Assembly: GCA_023053575.1 (NCBI GenBank) | Contig: JAKZAP010000021.1 | Coordinates: 18,848,212 to 18,912,211 of the forward strand | Direction of reading: 5' to 3' | Length of the DNA stretch: 64,000 nt | DNA from: Branchinecta lynchi | Lineage: Eukaryota; Arthropoda; Branchiopoda; Anostraca; Branchinectidae | Shown here: one piece after another, positions 32,104-43,080 of the stretch | Position numbering within the stretch: the stretch's first letter is position 1 | Layout: every line of letters begins with the position of its first letter | The notes under the pieces: model-generated | Told to the model about the DNA's origin: nothing | The model's database searches: none | The model's input: the letters and a program-made list of their open reading frames with translations, nothing else | Made by a program: the position numbers and the translations under genes

Positions 32104-32441
32104 TAGTGTTGGGCGATATTCGATATCGATAACGATAGATCGGTCCAAATATCGATAACGAATATCGGAACGTAAATATCTATATTGAAAACGATATTTG
32201 TTCATTTATAATTATTGCAAATAATCCAACATAACTTATATTTAGATATCCGAAATTGGAGAATATATTTTCTGTAATTCAGTTCTTATTTGTTTGGAGT
32301 TCGAGATGATGCAAGATGCTTTAACGGTTCTTAAATTTTGGTTAAACGTGACGTATCCTATACTGAAACATGGTAAAGAAATATCGACATCGGAATTGAA
32401 AATATCGATATATCGAAAAATCCAAATATCGCCCAACATCA
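32104..32441. mobile_element. hAT-like element with TGTTGGGCGATAT ends
   Basis: Starts TAGTGTTGGGCGATAT and ends ATATCGCCCAACATCA. Perfect 8-bp duplications AAGCTGTT at 32096-32103 and 32442-32449. The subterminal regions are packed with ATATCGATA motifs. Non-coding. Confidence 0.8.
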
Positions 32442-32449
32442 AAGCTGTT

Positions 32450-34648
32450 GCTGATGGGGCAAGGTGAAATGACAGACCTGCATGCCGAAAATTGTTTACC
32501 GAAAATTGTCGGTAAAATTACCGAAAATTGTCGGTAAATTTGTTTACCCGCAATGTTGCATTTCGCATTCGTTGCTTGTAATCAGTGCGACTCTTTCCTA
32601 GCTGAGCATTAAAGTACCTATCTTACCTATAATACTAATACAACCTACTTCCATAGTCACTCCAATTTCTAAACCTGGAGACCCCAATTCGGTATGGTAC
32701 ATTCTAACCCCTCTATCAAAACCACGCGGATTTAATCACTTGCCGTGTTTTGCTACCTTCAATGTGCAAGACGCTGTCGACGGTTGTCTCAGAGGAGTTT
32801 TTTCATCAGAAAAACCGGTTATTTAAATTGTTTCCCTGTTTTCGCTACTAGTCAACGGGTCTCGGAAAAGGCTTAAAACAGCCAAAACCGTGGGTTATTT
32901 GTTAAAAGCACAACCTAGTTTTAAAGTATTCAAAAATTTTAAGATACCGTAAGTTGAAGAGTAAATAGTGCGAGGGGTCTTTTAAGGTGAGTCTTCACCT
33001 TCTGGAATCTGGGTTCCCAGATTTTCCGAGATTTTTTTTGAATTTCTTCTGCGATACTAAAAATTCCGGAAATCAAAAGCCCCTTTTTTCCGGATTATTT
33101 TGACATACGTTTGGACCGGTTCATATTCCAGATGCAATTTACAGAAGACGTCAAAGAATGTACTTTATGTACTCCACTATTTCTATTTTATAGAAGTGGG
33201 TAAATAAAAATATTCATTCATTAATTCAATAATCTGGAAGCCCAGATTCCGGATGTTCGGGAGGTGAAGACCGGACTTTAGCTAGTCATATGTCCCTCTC
33301 CCGTTATATTACGTATGTATGATTCGGAAAAAATAAATCTGGCGTTTGTAGTTTGAGGATTTGAGTTTCAACTTTTCTTCGGTTGTTCAAGACGTCGAAG
33401 GGTTACCAACTCTATTGGGGTACAATGTCCTCGACTCCCCGATACACAGCATGCCCGACAGTTGGCAACCCCTCGCACGACGTCTCTAAATCTGTACCGC
33501 CTGCGGGTGCATCGTTTCTAGCCGCGCGCCCTACAATTTTAATTTATAGCTGTTTTTGTGCTCCTTCTACTTGATTTCGATTGGATGTCACGCATGTTCT
33601 GTGAAAGAAGGAATTACAAAAAGTGAGATCGTGCTATTTAAGTATGCGAAGTACCTGCTTTATTTGTAAAAGTTATGCCATAGCAACATGCTAACGGAGC
33701 AGTTCCAAGTTAAAGATGCGAGCATTGCACTTTTTGGAAATTTTGTCGTCTCTGCCAATAATCATGGACAACTGGGTCCAGCCAGAAAATGTTCTTCACT
33801 TTTTTTTTTGCTGAAGTATGTGTTTTTATTGTGTTTTCTTTTTTTCTTTTAGGTACTCGGTTTTTGAAAATGGTGGGTCGTGAATAACTTACTCACTTAC
33901 TTCCTGCTATGAGAAGCCACGAAAATGCATTCTCTCTTTTTCGGTGAATCCCTTTTTTCGTTCAGAAAGTTTTTTCGTTAAACTGTCATTATTACAGACT
34001 TTTCTCTGATGGGCTGCTGAAAACTAAATGACCTTTCGAAAGTCTCATTACTTATCTCATGATTTTGCTCCACAAATCTCATGCTTAATTGATTATTTTT
34101 GGACGGTGCTCATGATTTAAAAAATCGGATAGTGGAAACACTGCAGCTTGCCCCAGTCCTGCAAAGGCCAGAGCGACAGTTTTACTTTGTGTCGGAATAA
34201 ACTCTTGTGGTAAGTGTTTTTGTCCTGATGAAAACGAAGCAAATTGTTCAGAGATCAGTAGTTACTGCAATATAATGTGATCTGCGATTTGACTTGGTTT
34301 GGTAATAGCTTCTTCACACGGGGCTAAAACAACGGCTGATTTACGCACGTAAATAGTGGTTGAAAAAAATAAAAAATCAGTGATCAATGATTGCATACTG
34401 TACTCGTATTATTTATAGTTATTATCAATTATATTTCTCTCATTTCAAAACAAAAATATTGAAATGGATTTTATTTGCTTTTTAGCGTAAAATTGCCGAG
34501 TCGCCTGAAATCTGTCAATATTCAATTTGTGACTTTTTCCTAGTCAAAAGACTATAAGTCAACTATTTGACTTTGAATGTCCCACAAAATGTTTTTGTTG
34601 ATTTCATATATTTTGTTACAAACTAAAGGAATATTCAGAATTAGGTTT
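32450..34648. other. Unassigned, several retroelement-like 3' tails
   Basis: Tail-like sequences end at about 33,232 (GTAAATAAAAATATTCATTC) and about 33,902 (GGTGGGTCGTGAATAACTTA then TTAC repeats). The second resembles 44,810-44,910. 33,920-34,141 belongs to the CAGTGTTTCCACT-ended dispersed repeat. No gene seen. Confidence 0.4.
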
Positions 34649-34649
34649 C

Positions 34650-36178
34650 TATGGCACTTGACCTTCGGCAAATTAAGGTGATATTGGGTTAAGTCGGTCT
34701 GTCGCGGATTTTGAATGGGATTTAATACCCATGATAATGACCAAGGATATAAGTTGCTTTTTTATGGCACTTGCCCTTCGGCCAAGGGCCATATAGCGAT
34801 CGTAATTTCTGTCCGTCCGTCGGTCGATCTGGGTCTTGCTAGTTTGGGCACTTCCACATAAGTTAGGACGATGAAACTTGGCAGGCGTATCAGGGATCCC
34901 AAAGAGATTAAGTCGGAAATAGTCACTTCCCCGGTCCGAGCATCGTGGGGGAACGGAAGGAGGGGGAATCCGGAATCTTGAGGTATTTATAATTTTTGAA
35001 CGGGTGATTGGATCATACTGTAACTTGATATTTAGAAAGACCTCGTGTCTCAAAACGACAAACTTCAAACCTGAACCGGATCCAGTGACTTTGGGGGGAG
35101 TTGGAGGAGGGAAACCGGAAATCTAGGGAAATGCAAGAGTGGACGGATCGGGATGAAACTTGGTGGGAAGAACATTGAACAAGCACAAGTCCTAGATACA
35201 TCATTAACACGACCGGACCGAATTCGAGCACTAGGAGGGGAGCTAGGGGGGGGGGGGGCTGGGGATCCAGTGAGTTTGGTACTTCTTGATGTAATAGGAT
35301 GATGAAACCCGGCAGGAATAAGATGGATTCGAATTAGTCGACTTGAGAATAGTCGTTTGTACGATCCGAACATCGTGGAGGGACTGGAGGAATAGGGAAA
35401 CCGGAATCTAGTATCATACAACTTTTGAACGGGCGATCGGATTTGAATGATTCTTGGCAAGTGGAATCAGCTATTGTATCAGATGTCCCGTGTAAAGTCC
35501 GGACTGGATCCAATACTTGGGGTGGGGGTAGGGTGCCCTTGGAATCAGTTCGGATCAGTTCCTGGATCCGACCATTTTTCGGGGAGATGAGGTAGCGTGA
35601 ATTCGGAATCACTGACTTCCGTAGGTTGTAAAACAAAGGTTCGATTCAAGCGAAACTTTACGGGTGATAAGAACTGATGACCTAGATGTGCAAAGCATGT
35701 GTGTACGAACTCCATCCGGAAATGGTTGGGGGAGGGGGGGGGGATTCCGGAAACTCAGACACGCACATAAACCAAACGTATGTGCAGAATGGGTTACAAG
35801 TTGGATAGTAACAGGTTTCCTAGATTTGTCATTTGGCGTCCGAACCGCATCCGACTAAGGTAGGAGGAGGATGAAGCGGGAACAGGAAATTGGCAGATAT
35901 GCTCCGATTCGAGTTAAACTTGAAGGGCGGGAAGAAGAGATGTTAGAGATGCGAAGTTTTTGTACCCTTGTCGTATTCGGCTTCAGTGTGGGGGGGGGGG
36001 GGGAAGGGGAGTCCCGAACTGTTAAACGGAAAGTAGAGAGATGGTACGCCTTATAGATGAAATGCTTTAGGGTCTGGACCGGAACCGAGCACGTCGGGGA
36101 GTGGTACCAGAATTTTCGGGAAAATGCCAGATTTACTTTCTCGTTTCTCACACCTCCTACTCGCAACAAGTGCCATAT
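34650..36178 (+). repeat. Family E repeat, most complete copy
   Basis: Begins ATGGCACTTGACCTTCGGC and ends CAACAAGTGCCATATGAG; ATGGCACTTG/CAAGTGCCAT are inverted, so these may be true termini. The interior has loosely tandem blocks with GATGAAACTTGG, ATCCGGAATC, GGACCGGATCC and several long G-runs. Mobility class unknown. Confidence 0.65.
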
Positions 36179-36179
36179 G

Positions 36180-37136
36180 AGGTCGTAGCTCTTGTTCTTT
36201 TTAATTATCCCGTGAACCCCAAACAGTTGATCCATCGTCTGTAGGTCAGCCGCTGTTAACGCGCTTATTTCGGTTCTGTGTGAACAAACTAGAAGGGATG
36301 GAACGGAAGTTCTTTTAGGGTACTAATGCTTACACTTCAGCGATGAAACGAGAAATAATTTTGTTTCCTGTGAATGTATGTGATCCCGAGTGTGACGAGG
36401 CCCTGAAAGAATCTATGAACAAAATGTATGTTTCGTACCGACCATGGGGGTCAAAATCGTTCAGGAGTGCCGAAGGAAGAGCATTCTTTTGAGAATATGT
36501 TAGCGTCTAGCCAGTATATATAACATAAAGGACATGTTAGATAGGATGACCCGCGAAACATTCAACTAATTTTGTGGTTCGCCGATCTCAGCTTATTGGT
36601 AAAAAGTGGTAGGGTCCAACCACTGTGGTTTCTGGAAAGTGGAGACCTAGACCGAATTGATGAATAATATGACATTACACGTTTGAAAGTTTAATAGAAC
36701 TCTTGCTTTAAAAAAGGATGTTTCGAGCCAGAGCGTACATTTTGTGAAATGAAGTCTTATAGTCAAGATCAGACAGGACTTCCTGAAGTTATCCAGCCAA
36801 GCATTAGCTTCTTTAAACTATATGTTTCTGCTTTCGAGTGGAAAGCTCCGTTCAAGCAGGCAAGCAGGTAGGCGCCAGTTTCAGTTTCAAGGTAAAGATG
36901 TGCGGCAGTTCCCTAGCCTCTCAGCCAAAGCATCTTCTTAGGGTAACAAATAGAAAATTAACATAAATAAAGATGGGCATTTCCCCACAGCTCCGAAAGT
37001 GATGCCATCTACAGGCCTACTACTAGCCATTGCTGTTGAGTTTTTCATTCCAATTTTACGGTTGGTATATTCGCTATCTTATAATTTAAGAAAATAATTT
37101 AAGACGAATCGTCATTCCGGAACGGCTTCTGTCTGG
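36180..37136. other. Unassigned
   Basis: No gene or repeat terminus recognised in this interval. Confidence 0.4.
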
Positions 37137-37251
37137 CAGTGTCGAAACTAGCCCATTTTCGTGTGTGCGTGTGTGTGTGGGGGGGGGGGCAAGCCAAAAA
37201 GCGCTACGCGGCAACAGCAATTTGCCGTTACTTCCTGGTACCAGTGGTTAT

Positions 37252-37468
37252 CAGAGGCGTTACTAGCCAAAATGTTTGGGGGGGGGGGGGGGACGAGGCA
37301 TTTACCGACTGGCTGGTAAATTTTTACCGACCATTTCTGCAGAAAAAACGACTGTTTTCCAGAAAAAACGACCGTTTTCCAACTGTTATGACGAAAAATC
37401 GCGGAGCTTCGCGCCGAATCGGTTATTTTGTTTACCGACTACCCCCCCCCCCCCTCGTGACGCCCCTG
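37252..37468 (+). mobile_element. hAT-like family C element, 8-bp target duplication
   Basis: CAGAGGCGTTACTAGCC to TCGTGACGCCCCTG. Flanks GTGGTTAT (37244-37251) and GTGGTTCT (37469-37476), one mismatch. Confidence 0.8.
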
Positions 37469-37794
37469 GTGGTTCTCACATGGAACCAGGAACATGCTAT
37501 GCAGTCAATAGTCTTGCAAACCAGAAAATTAGTGATGAACACTTCAACAAATAATTTACAGATTAAGGCTACGCGACTGTCTTTTCGCTTGTAACTAAGC
37601 TGCTTTTTGGTATTCGAAAACGTTAGCACCTATGACTTCGTAAAGTTTGTCTGTCCGTCTGTTATCACGATAACTGTCAAAGAGGTTGAGAAACGTTTTG
37701 TGGAAATTTGGTATGAGGATGCGTTGGATCAAAGTACAGGTGAAGTGAACGGGCAATCCAGTTTTTATGAAAGCTTGATGGCTGATAAGAGCAA

Positions 37795-38940
37795 GTCCAA
37801 AACACGCCAGTGATCCTCAGGAAGAAGGAGTAAGAGTGTCCGTAACGACTCAAACTCAACGACTCAGATCCTGTGTCAACCAATCATGGCGATCTTTGGG
37901 AGCAGATGTGACACCACTTCTCTTCCGCTAGGTACCCCGAGACGCCGGAGATTTTGCATCGGCAAGGAGAGATAGTCATCAAAAGTTTTAGCTGCTGACG
38001 TGTCCAGAATATGTCCAACAACTGTGAGTGGGAGGAGGGGGTCACGGTAACTTTGTGAGACGCCTCACAAGCCAAACAGGTCCATGGGCCCTAGAAAGTG
38101 CCCGGATTCGCCTGAAACCTGCCATGAATTGTGTTGCAAGAAGGTATCGGAAATATTGTAATACGACTGAACGGGCTGAACGGATGGACTGATGCAGCGT
38201 TTACAAGTACAGGAAAACTTGAACAGAATCCGATCTTGGTGACAAGATTATGTTTACACGCAGGGGGAACAAAATTAATTCGTCAAACCAGAAAATCTGA
38301 CATAAATAAATTCACTATCCAATAAAAAAATGTTTTGAGAGCATTTATGACATCAGTACTGATGACTGCTGCTCTCAAAAGCTAGCTAGCCTTTTTTTTG
38401 TACTTTTTACCAGCGCCGCCGTCAAGATTCCTTTCAAGTGGACGGGAATTCCTTTCATCATGAAAGGATTCCCGTCCCGCTAGACTTTTTTTCTACTCGT
38501 CTTCACGAACGGAATCCTTTCGAGTCGACCGGAATTCCTTTCTACTCGACGGGATTTCTTGTCCGTGTAAACGCTACATGATTGGGATAAAGCTTGAAAG
38601 GTATATACAAATTTCATCGGACCTAGACACGTACACTGTAAAAGTTTGTCCGTTTAAAGATTAAAGTTAACTGCAGTAATTGCTACTCAGATTAAAGAAG
38701 TCTTCGCACTGACGAACAGTCCCCATTACGCTATATGACTAAGTCGAAAACACGACAGTGATCCTCAGGGAGAAGGAGTCAACGTGTCCGTAACGACTCA
38801 AATCCTGTGTTAGCCAATCATGGCGATCTTTGGGAGTAGATGTGACACCACTTCTGTCTTTCTTCCGCTACGTACCCGGAGAGGTCAGATTTTGCATCGG
38901 CAAGGAGTTATAGTCATCAAGAGTATTAACGACAGGGTTT
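37795..38940 (+). repeat. Two direct repeats of about 200 bp within the hAT
   Basis: 37,795-38,000 and 38,738-38,940 share CAGTGATCCTCAGG, GTGTCCGTAACGACTCAAA, CAATCATGGCGATCTTTGGG and ATTTTGCATCGGCAAGGAG. A third, more distant relative lies in an RRM-gene intron at about 43,190-43,320. Confidence 0.65.
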
Positions 38941-39057
38941 TTATCCCTTCCGGATGTAAATTTTTTTTTTTTTTATTTTACCGACGAGACTTTACCCGGT
39001 CACCACATCGAAAAATGAAAGAAAAAAAAATATCAGAATCTCGATCCGATCATTGGC

Positions 39058-39706
39058 TTGACTTCACGACAAAACTTTTGTCGTCATCATCTCCGCACCG
39101 ACAACAAATTCCAATTTCCAGACAAGAAGTTTCCTGATTTATATATCGGTTTAACACGGGAGCAGTCGGAACGCCTCGAGAGGATCCAGTACCGGTCTTT
39201 ACTAATAGTATCAAAATCCCCCAAAATCCCGTACATTTCCCTTCTTAACGAGTTCGGTCTCGCATCTTTGTCAAACCGTAGACATCAACTTTCTACTAAG
39301 TTTGGTGAACAACTACTGGAAAACCCCAACCATCGGCACATCCTTCCCCCTCCCCACATTCCCGACCGCATAAGGCCACAGAGAATGGCAGCACAAGCAG
39401 TTCCTAAGCTCCAACCCATTCGGGCAATTCATGCGCGGTACGAAAGAAGTTTTGTCCCCTCCTTTGTGAGTTTTTTCAACGCGAAATTTTAAATTCTTTT
39501 CCTCTTTTTTATATTATTTATTGAATTTTTAGCGTTTTAGTTTGTTGCAATTCTTGTTCTTGTGTAATTATTTAATATTTGACTATGTAAAAGCGCAATT
39601 GTATGTAGTTATGTTTGACGAGATAACAAATATTCGGTTTTTTGTGAATACCGTAAGGAATGTTTATCGAATAATAAAGATTGATTGATTGATTGATTGA
39701 TATATA
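39058..39706 (+). mobile_element. LINE 3' end: RT C-terminal fragment and 3' tail
   Basis: The frame 39058-39492 reads LTREQSERLERIQYRSLLI, YISLLNEFGLASLSNRRHQL, then LPPPHIPDRIRPQR. This is the C-terminal region of LINE ORF2 proteins of the CR1/L2/Jockey type. A stop and an AT-rich 3' UTR follow, ending in a (GATT)n tail. It is 5'-truncated, as is usual for LINE insertions. Confidence 0.75.
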
Positions 39707-39707
39707 A

Positions 39708-40384
39708 AGGCGTAATCTCGCCTTTCCCCGAGGACTCCTTGGGAAATCAAAGGGAACGGCGAGAATAGAGGGAGTCACTCCGCGTACAGAAAACAGCGAG
39801 AACATGGGGAATGCTTTCAATAAGGATTTGTTCCAAAAAAGGAATATGCAGTTGACGAAACTAGTCTGGATCCACTTTATATTTTGTTTTGTTTATTCTG
39901 ATTGTTCTTAATCAATTTTATTTTGCACCAACACCAGCAAAATTTTCGTCGTTCGGTTCGCCGTTCCAACCGTCGTTCTACTATAAGCGTTTTCTTTACA
40001 ACGCCGTTCGTGAACGGCGTTGAACTGCCGATAATAAGGAATTTTCTTTGTTCGAGTTGAACCGGTGAACCATAGTGATTGGTGACGATAATCGGAGCAT
40101 CCCCGTCCGTGGGGACTCGCCAGAATACGGGGAGGTTCGCCGTTCCAACCGTCGTTCTACTATAAGCGTTTTCTTTATAACGCCGTTCGTGAACGGCGTT
40201 AAACTGCCGATAATAAGGAATTTCTTTGTTCGGTTGAACCGGTTGAACCATGGTGATTGGTGACGATAATCGGAGCATTCCCGCCCGTGGGGACTCGCCA
40301 GAATATGGGGAGTGAATCCCCTGGACAAACAAAAACGCGGGGACTCCTCGACTGGAGTCCTCGGGGAACGGCGAGAATACGCCT
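39708..40384 (+). mobile_element. Family D element with internal 178-bp tandem duplication
   Basis: Starts AGGCGTAATCTCGCC and ends GGCGAGAATACGCCT, flanked by TAA (39705-39707 and 40385-40387), right at the end of the LINE tail. The segment starting TTCGCCGTTCCAACCGTCG occurs twice, 178 bp apart. Confidence 0.8.
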
Positions 40385-40629
40385 TAAGAGCTAATTTTGG
40401 TGCTGAAATTGGAATCCGCGCACCAATAAACGCTGCTGAGTTTCCCTACAACAAGTTTCATGATTTACTGACAGGGTTTTCGTCGGTATCAAAGACGGAA
40501 TGAGGAAGGTGTTTGTCGGAGCTCTTGTCGTTGCTTTTGCACCGACAAACACTGAAGATTTACCGACTTTGTGTGTGGGGGGGGGGGTGGAGCTGTCCCC
40601 ACGCCCCTTAGTTTCGCCACTGCTGTCTG

Positions 40630-41299
40630 GCTAATGTCATTCGTCAAATCGTAAGCTGTCGGAATTCATTGTAACGGCAATTTGGGCGATTTTCACCCAA
40701 TGAGAGCACGCTCTGCGAGTCTGGATTCTGAACGAGCACGGTTACAACAGCCTTACGATTGCCAGTAGAGGACTCACTTTATTCTCTTTTTTTCCAGTGA
40801 ATCCCTTTTAATCCCTAGTACATTTCCGATCAGAGTCAGATTAATAACTTTTTTCTCACTATTTGCTGACTTCGAAAATTTCATCATTATCCTCTCTCTT
40901 CCCACCAGAAAATCTTATTATTTTTCGCATGATATTCTAGGATTTTTGGACTGTTGCCCATGATTTCAAAATCTGGGAGTCGAAACACCCAGTTTTTAGC
41001 GCCAGTATGAAAATCCAAATGCGCCAAACCCAAAACCCAAGTGCCTAAGAATCGAATAAGAAAAGTGGGAAAAGCCTAAAATTATGAAGTTGATTTTCTA
41101 AAGAGTTGTTTGCACCTTGTCAAGGACAAGATTCTTGAAGTTAAAGCTGAAGCTTTCATCGAAGTATTAGATGATTGGTCAATTCCAGTCAATTCCTCTG
41201 CCAAAAAAGTGCTACCTATTTGTAAATAGCGAATTATGTGAATTATATACATTTTTTGGCTTCCAGATCCAACTAAGTTTGAAGACAGAAGTTTAAAAA
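40630..41299. other. Unassigned; possible upstream RRM-gene exon at about 41,096-41,210
   Basis: After an acceptor-like TTTTCTAAAG one frame reads SCLHLVKDKILEVKAEAF, then IEVLDDWSIPVNSSAKK, before losing the frame. It lies just upstream of the RRM gene in the same orientation but has no good donor, so it is only a candidate. Confidence 0.25.
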
Positions 41300-41457
41300 A
41301 GCAAATTCAAAAATTGCCCAGTTTCTGCTTGAAGTTTGAATTAGTTTGTTAAATTTAAAGGCTGCGGGTAGTCCTTTGTGGTTTTTATCTAGTTGTACAA
41401 CCGAGTTTCAGTACTCTAAAAAGGAATTAGCTATCTTTGATCGCTTACTTTATTGTA

Positions 41458-41638
41458 GGATGCTTTGGAATATCTAGAGAACCATGTCTCATCCCAGAAG
41501 GCAGCTCTTGAACCTTCATTAATTGCACTTGGGCAACAACAGACTCCTAAATCAACACCAAAACCAATGAAACAACCATCTGATTTGAGCCAGTCACGAC
41601 AGTCATTTGCATCTCGAGAAATACTAAACTTTCTTTAA
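41458..41638 (+). CDS. Candidate RRM-gene exon, duplicate 1
   Basis: After the acceptor TTGTAG the frame reads DALEYLENHVSSQKAALEP, LIALGQQQTPKSTPKPM, then QSFASREILNFL and a stop. Low-complexity Q/S/K/P composition like the following exon. The second copy has a different end (REILDFLQRKQPHLNQ) but a frameshift before it. It could be an alternative or dead exon. Confidence 0.4.
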
Positions 41639-41864
41639 AGGAATCGGACAGATTTGAACCATGTTACTAATTTGTAGTGTAATATAAAACATCAAAACTG
41701 CCCAGTTTCTTCTAAGACTTTGAATTAGTTAGTTAAATCTATAGATCTAGGTTGCAGGTAGTCTTTTATGGTTTCTGTCTAGTTTTACAACCTGATTTCA
41801 CTATTCTGAACAATTTTTGGTGTTAATCAGGAATTAGCTATCTTTAATCACTTACTTATTATAG

Positions 41865-42064
41865 GATGCTTTGGAAAGTCCCAAGAATCATGCCTCGTCT
41901 CAGAAGGCAGATCTTGAACCTTCACTGATTTCTGCGACAACAGAATACCAATTCGACACCAAAACCAACAAAATAACCAGCTGATTTGAATCAGTCACAG
42001 CAGTCAGCTGCATCTCGAGAAATACTAGACTTTCTTCAAAGGAAGCAGCCACATTTGAATCAGC
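41865..42064 (+). pseudogene. Candidate RRM-gene exon, duplicate 2, frameshifted
   Basis: Begins DALESPKNHASSQKADLEP as in duplicate 1, then shifts frame near 41,937. Further on, the frame REILDFLQRKQPHLNQ is open. The same segment, inverted, occurs at 24.4-24.7 kb. Confidence 0.45.
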
Positions 42065-42114
42065 TTATATGTTTAAACTTTGGTGGCCAGGCTGACAGCC
42101 TCCCAGCCTAATAG

Positions 42115-43073
42115 TCCACCCCAGTTTGGTATATACCAATCCCAGTGTCAAGTCTGTTGTACTTGTCTGCGCCATTATCCGTTGGAATGGAAAATATCCA
42201 GAAACAATTCGGAAGCTGTGCATTGCCCAATCCTGACAGTGACACTACCCATGCCCTGCAATCTAGTATTAGGCAAGTGAGCAGCAGCTCAGGCCAGTTA
42301 TCAGATTTGAGTCAGATGGATAGCAACACCATCTTTGAGTCCAGCAGATTATTCGGCCGCAGTAAAACTCATGGACCCACTCCCAACACATCATGGAAAG
42401 CCGTAGGCACCCATCCCCATGTTCAAAATGGAGTACATGCAGTTGTATCAAAACCACCAGTAACTGTTGCTCAGCAAGTTGCAACAAATGCAGCTAAATT
42501 GCAGCAATTGCTTACACAAGTGGCTGCAAAGCCCTCCCAAGCAATTGATGAAGCAGCTAGTCTTTCTGGCCAAACTGCAGCCAAGACCACAGCCGTACTA
42601 GATGATAAGACTGAATCCGCAGTCTGTACCGCTTTGAAAAAATCGGCAGCGGCAAAGCCAGGTCCAAAACAGAAGGGAGTTGCAACTATTGCTCAGCAAG
42701 TTGCAATAAACACAGCCAAATTGGAGGTAGTCGTAGTACAAGCACCAGCCAAGCCTTCCCAGGCACTTGATCAAGCAGCTCCTCGTTCTAGCCAAACTGC
42801 AGCCAAGACCAGAGAAATACCAGATCAGAAGACTGGATCAACAGCCAGTACAGCTTTGAAACAACCAGCACGCATGGCAGGTGTGAAGCCTGAGAAAAAA
42901 CAGAAGTGTGTTGATAGAGCTGCTTCAGTAGCCAAGCCTTTGGTGGCAGTATATGCGCCATACAGAAACGAAAGGAAGACTAAGAAGGAGGATCAACCGA
43001 CGCCTTCCCAACCTAATCCAAATGCTGTTGTAGCACCTATGACGAGCTCGAGTGACAGAGAGTATTTAACTGA
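42115..43073 (+). CDS. RRM protein gene, long repeat-containing exon (copy 1)
   Basis: Open from 42115 to a consensus donor (ACTGA|GTAAGTA) after 43073, phase 2. The first ATG in frame is at 42187 (MENIQKQFG). The encoded region is Ala/Gln/Lys-rich and contains two tandem repeats of about 74 residues: 42460-42681 (TVAQQVATNAAKL to PGPKQKG) and 42682-42909 (TIAQQVAINTAKL to KPEKKQKC). Both carry KPSQA, SQTAAKT or GQTAAKT, and TALK blocks. The exon ends TSSSDREYLT. No known domain; predicted to be disordered. It splices in frame (GA+C = Asp) to the RRM exon at 45082. The true upstream exon and start are uncertain. Confidence 0.65.
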
Positions 43074-43080
43074 GTAAGTA

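Larger units (their letters stand above)
37137..40621 (+). mobile_element. hAT element of about 3.5 kb filled with nested repeats
   Basis: Starts CAGTGTCGAAACTAG and ends CTTAGTTTCGCCACTG with perfect 8-bp duplications CTGTCTGG (37129-37136 and 40622-40629). G-runs lie just inside both ends. It contains a family C hAT (37,252), a family A scrap (37,599-37,745), a LINE 3' fragment (39,058-39,706) and a family D element (39,708-40,384). No transposase frame remains. Confidence 0.8.
41300..42075 (+). repeat. Tandem duplication of a candidate exon with its intron flank
   Basis: Two consecutive copies of about 400 bp: CCCAGTTTCTGCTTG / CCCAGTTTCTTCTAAG at the start, GGAATTAGCTATCTTT in the middle, then an acceptor (TATTGTAG / TATTATAG) followed by GATGCTTTGGAA. 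Confidence 0.7.
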
